Source: an uncultured Thermoanaerobaculia bacterium
GTDB lineage: Bacteria; Acidobacteriota; Thermoanaerobaculia; Multivoradales; Multivoraceae
Reading direction: 5' to 3'
Length of the DNA: 49,058 nt
Assembly: GCA_951813015.1 (NCBI GenBank)
Contig: CATOTG010000005.1
Span: 1-49,058 of the forward strand
The stretch's first letter is position 1; each line of letters starts with the position of its first letter. The notes beneath the pieces are model-generated. The model ran no database searches. It worked only from the letters and a program-made list of their open reading frames with translations, and was not told the origin of the DNA. Position numbers and translations under genes: made by a program. Shown piece by piece: positions 48,266 through 49,058 of the stretch.

Positions 48266-49058
48266 CTAGCTCTTCTTGACGCCGCGGCCGGTTGCGCCTT
48301 CAGGCGGCGTGTCGCGCAGCATTCCGGCGCGTTCCAGCTCGTCCACGCGCGACGGCGGGAACCCGAGGACCTCGACGAGTACCTCCCGGTTGTGCTCACC
48401 CAGGCAAGGGGCGCCTCTGCGGTACGTCGGCGGCGTCGCGCTCAGGCGAATCGGCAGCCCCGGGTACCGACGCCGGCCGACTTCCGGGTGATCGACTTCG
48501 GCCCAGAATCCGCGCGCCTCAAGGAACGGGTCTTCGGCCATGTCGCGTGCGTCGGCAACCGGCGCCGCCACAACACCGGCGCGCAGCAAACGGGACACCA
48601 GGTCCTGCCGCTCCCGGCTGCGAGTCCACTCGGAGAGCGACCCGTCGATCCGGTCCTCGTCCGCCTGTCGAGCGGGCAGCGACATCGAGGCGAACGTTTC
48701 CGGCAAGCCGGCGATGCCGCACAGCGCCCGCCACTCCCGTTCATTCCCCACGCTGATCGCGATCCACCGATCCTCACCCAGGCACGGATAGCAGCCCTGG
48801 GGCGCTCGCTCCGGATGGCGGTTGCCGCGCCGCGGCTCGGGCGCCCCCCGAAGCTGCGCCGCCAGGATGTGGTCGCCGAACATCGTCGCCATCGCCTCGA
48901 CCATCGGGGTCTCCACCGTACCGCCCCGGCCCTGCGGCGACTGCGCGCGGCCGTACAGCATGGCCAGCGTGCCAACCGCGGCGTGCAGAGCGGTCATCGG
49001 ATCCGGCCAGGCGATGCCGGACCGGTGGGGACCTTGGTCACGGTAGCCGAGCGCTGAC
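48266..49058 (-). CDS. CaiB/BaiF-type CoA-transferase (family III), 5' part outside the window
   Basis: At least 263 codons: the frame stays open to the window edge and reads SALGYRDQGPHRSGIAWPDP before MTALHAAVGTLAMLYG, so the ATG at 48997 is internal. Family III features: GGTVETPMVEAMATMFGDHI, the YPCLGEDRWIAISVGNEREW segment, LLRAGVVAAPVADARDMAED and GFPPSRVDELERAGML near the C-terminus. These enzymes move CoA between carboxylic acids through a catalytic Asp that would lie in the missing N-terminal part. The C-terminal stop is inside the window. Substrate cannot be assigned. Confidence 0.9.
   Translation of the reverse strand, partial: SALGYRDQGPHRSGIAWPDPMTALHAAVGTLAMLYGRAQSPQGRGGTVETPMVEAMATMFGDHILAAQLRGAPEPRRGNRHPERAPQGCYPCLGEDRWIAISVGNEREWRALCGIAGLPETFASMSLPARQADEDRIDGSLSEWTRSRERQDLVSRLLRAGVVAAPVADARDMAEDPFLEARGFWAEVDHPEVGRRRYPGLPIRLSATPPTYRRGAPCLGEHNREVLVEVLGFPPSRVDELERAGMLRDTPPEGATGRGVKKS

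Overview
The window is a GC-rich, gene-dense stretch from a Gram-negative-type bacterium. I infer Acidobacteriota or a close relative, with moderate confidence. The reasons are the secreted family ending in an EGNYATGN-type tail, the DUF3604 proteins, secreted TldD/TldE homologues, a plant-type LRR protein, a homodimeric pyruvate dehydrogenase operon, and lipoprotein and outer-envelope features. No rRNA, tRNA, CRISPR array, integrase or complete insertion sequence was seen.

Layout. 1-2 kb: a frame-broken squalene-hopene cyclase (minus), cut by the window edge and interrupted by a 72-73 bp tandem repeat. 2.2-4.0 kb: a peptide-type ABC substrate-binding lipoprotein (minus) with two frame breaks. 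4.1-6.8 kb: a divergent plus-strand operon (styrene-oxide-isomerase-like membrane protein, TetR regulator, FAD oxidoreductase) behind a clear sigma-70 promoter that overlaps a palindromic operator. 6.84-6.92 kb: an orphan piece of gyrB. 6.9-13.2 kb: a minus-strand pyruvate dehydrogenase operon aceE-aceF-lpdA followed by an S4 RNA-binding protein. 13.5-16.1 kb: a large secreted LRR / Calx-beta protein (minus). 16.7-18.7 kb: thiC under a TPP riboswitch. 18.9-24.2 kb: an APH-type phosphotransferase, then a Nat-type ABC exporter (permease, ATPase, permease fused to a CPBP protease). 24.4-28.9 kb: a rhomboid-like pseudoprotease, an HD hydrolase, a formylglycine sulfatase and ispG. 28.9-37.9 kb: three tightly coupled membrane proteins, two AlkP-superfamily transferase-like and one GT-C glycosyltransferase-like, all ending in the same double 'GWAxD' module. 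38.2-46.7 kb: two DUF3604 proteins, a secreted family protein, the deleted remnant of a second copy of it, and an exported TldD/TldE-like pair. 46.7-49.1 kb: a VOC protein, a lipoprotein of different base composition, and a CaiB-type CoA-transferase running off the window.

How they work together. aceE-aceF-lpdA is a complete pyruvate-to-acetyl-CoA complex; thiC supplies the pyrimidine half of the TPP that AceE needs, and ispG feeds the isoprenoid route that ends in the hopanoid cyclase at the left edge. The strongest candidate for an undescribed system is 28891-37925, which looks like an envelope glycan-modifying operon whose three enzymes carry a common C-terminal targeting or glycan-binding module. 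The 38-46.7 kb block looks like an exported metal-dependent hydrolase/protease set.

Caution on sequence quality: the three broken genes in the first 9.2 kb are all restored by removing single extra bases next to an identical base. This looks more like homopolymer over-calling than gene decay, except for the repeat array inside the cyclase.
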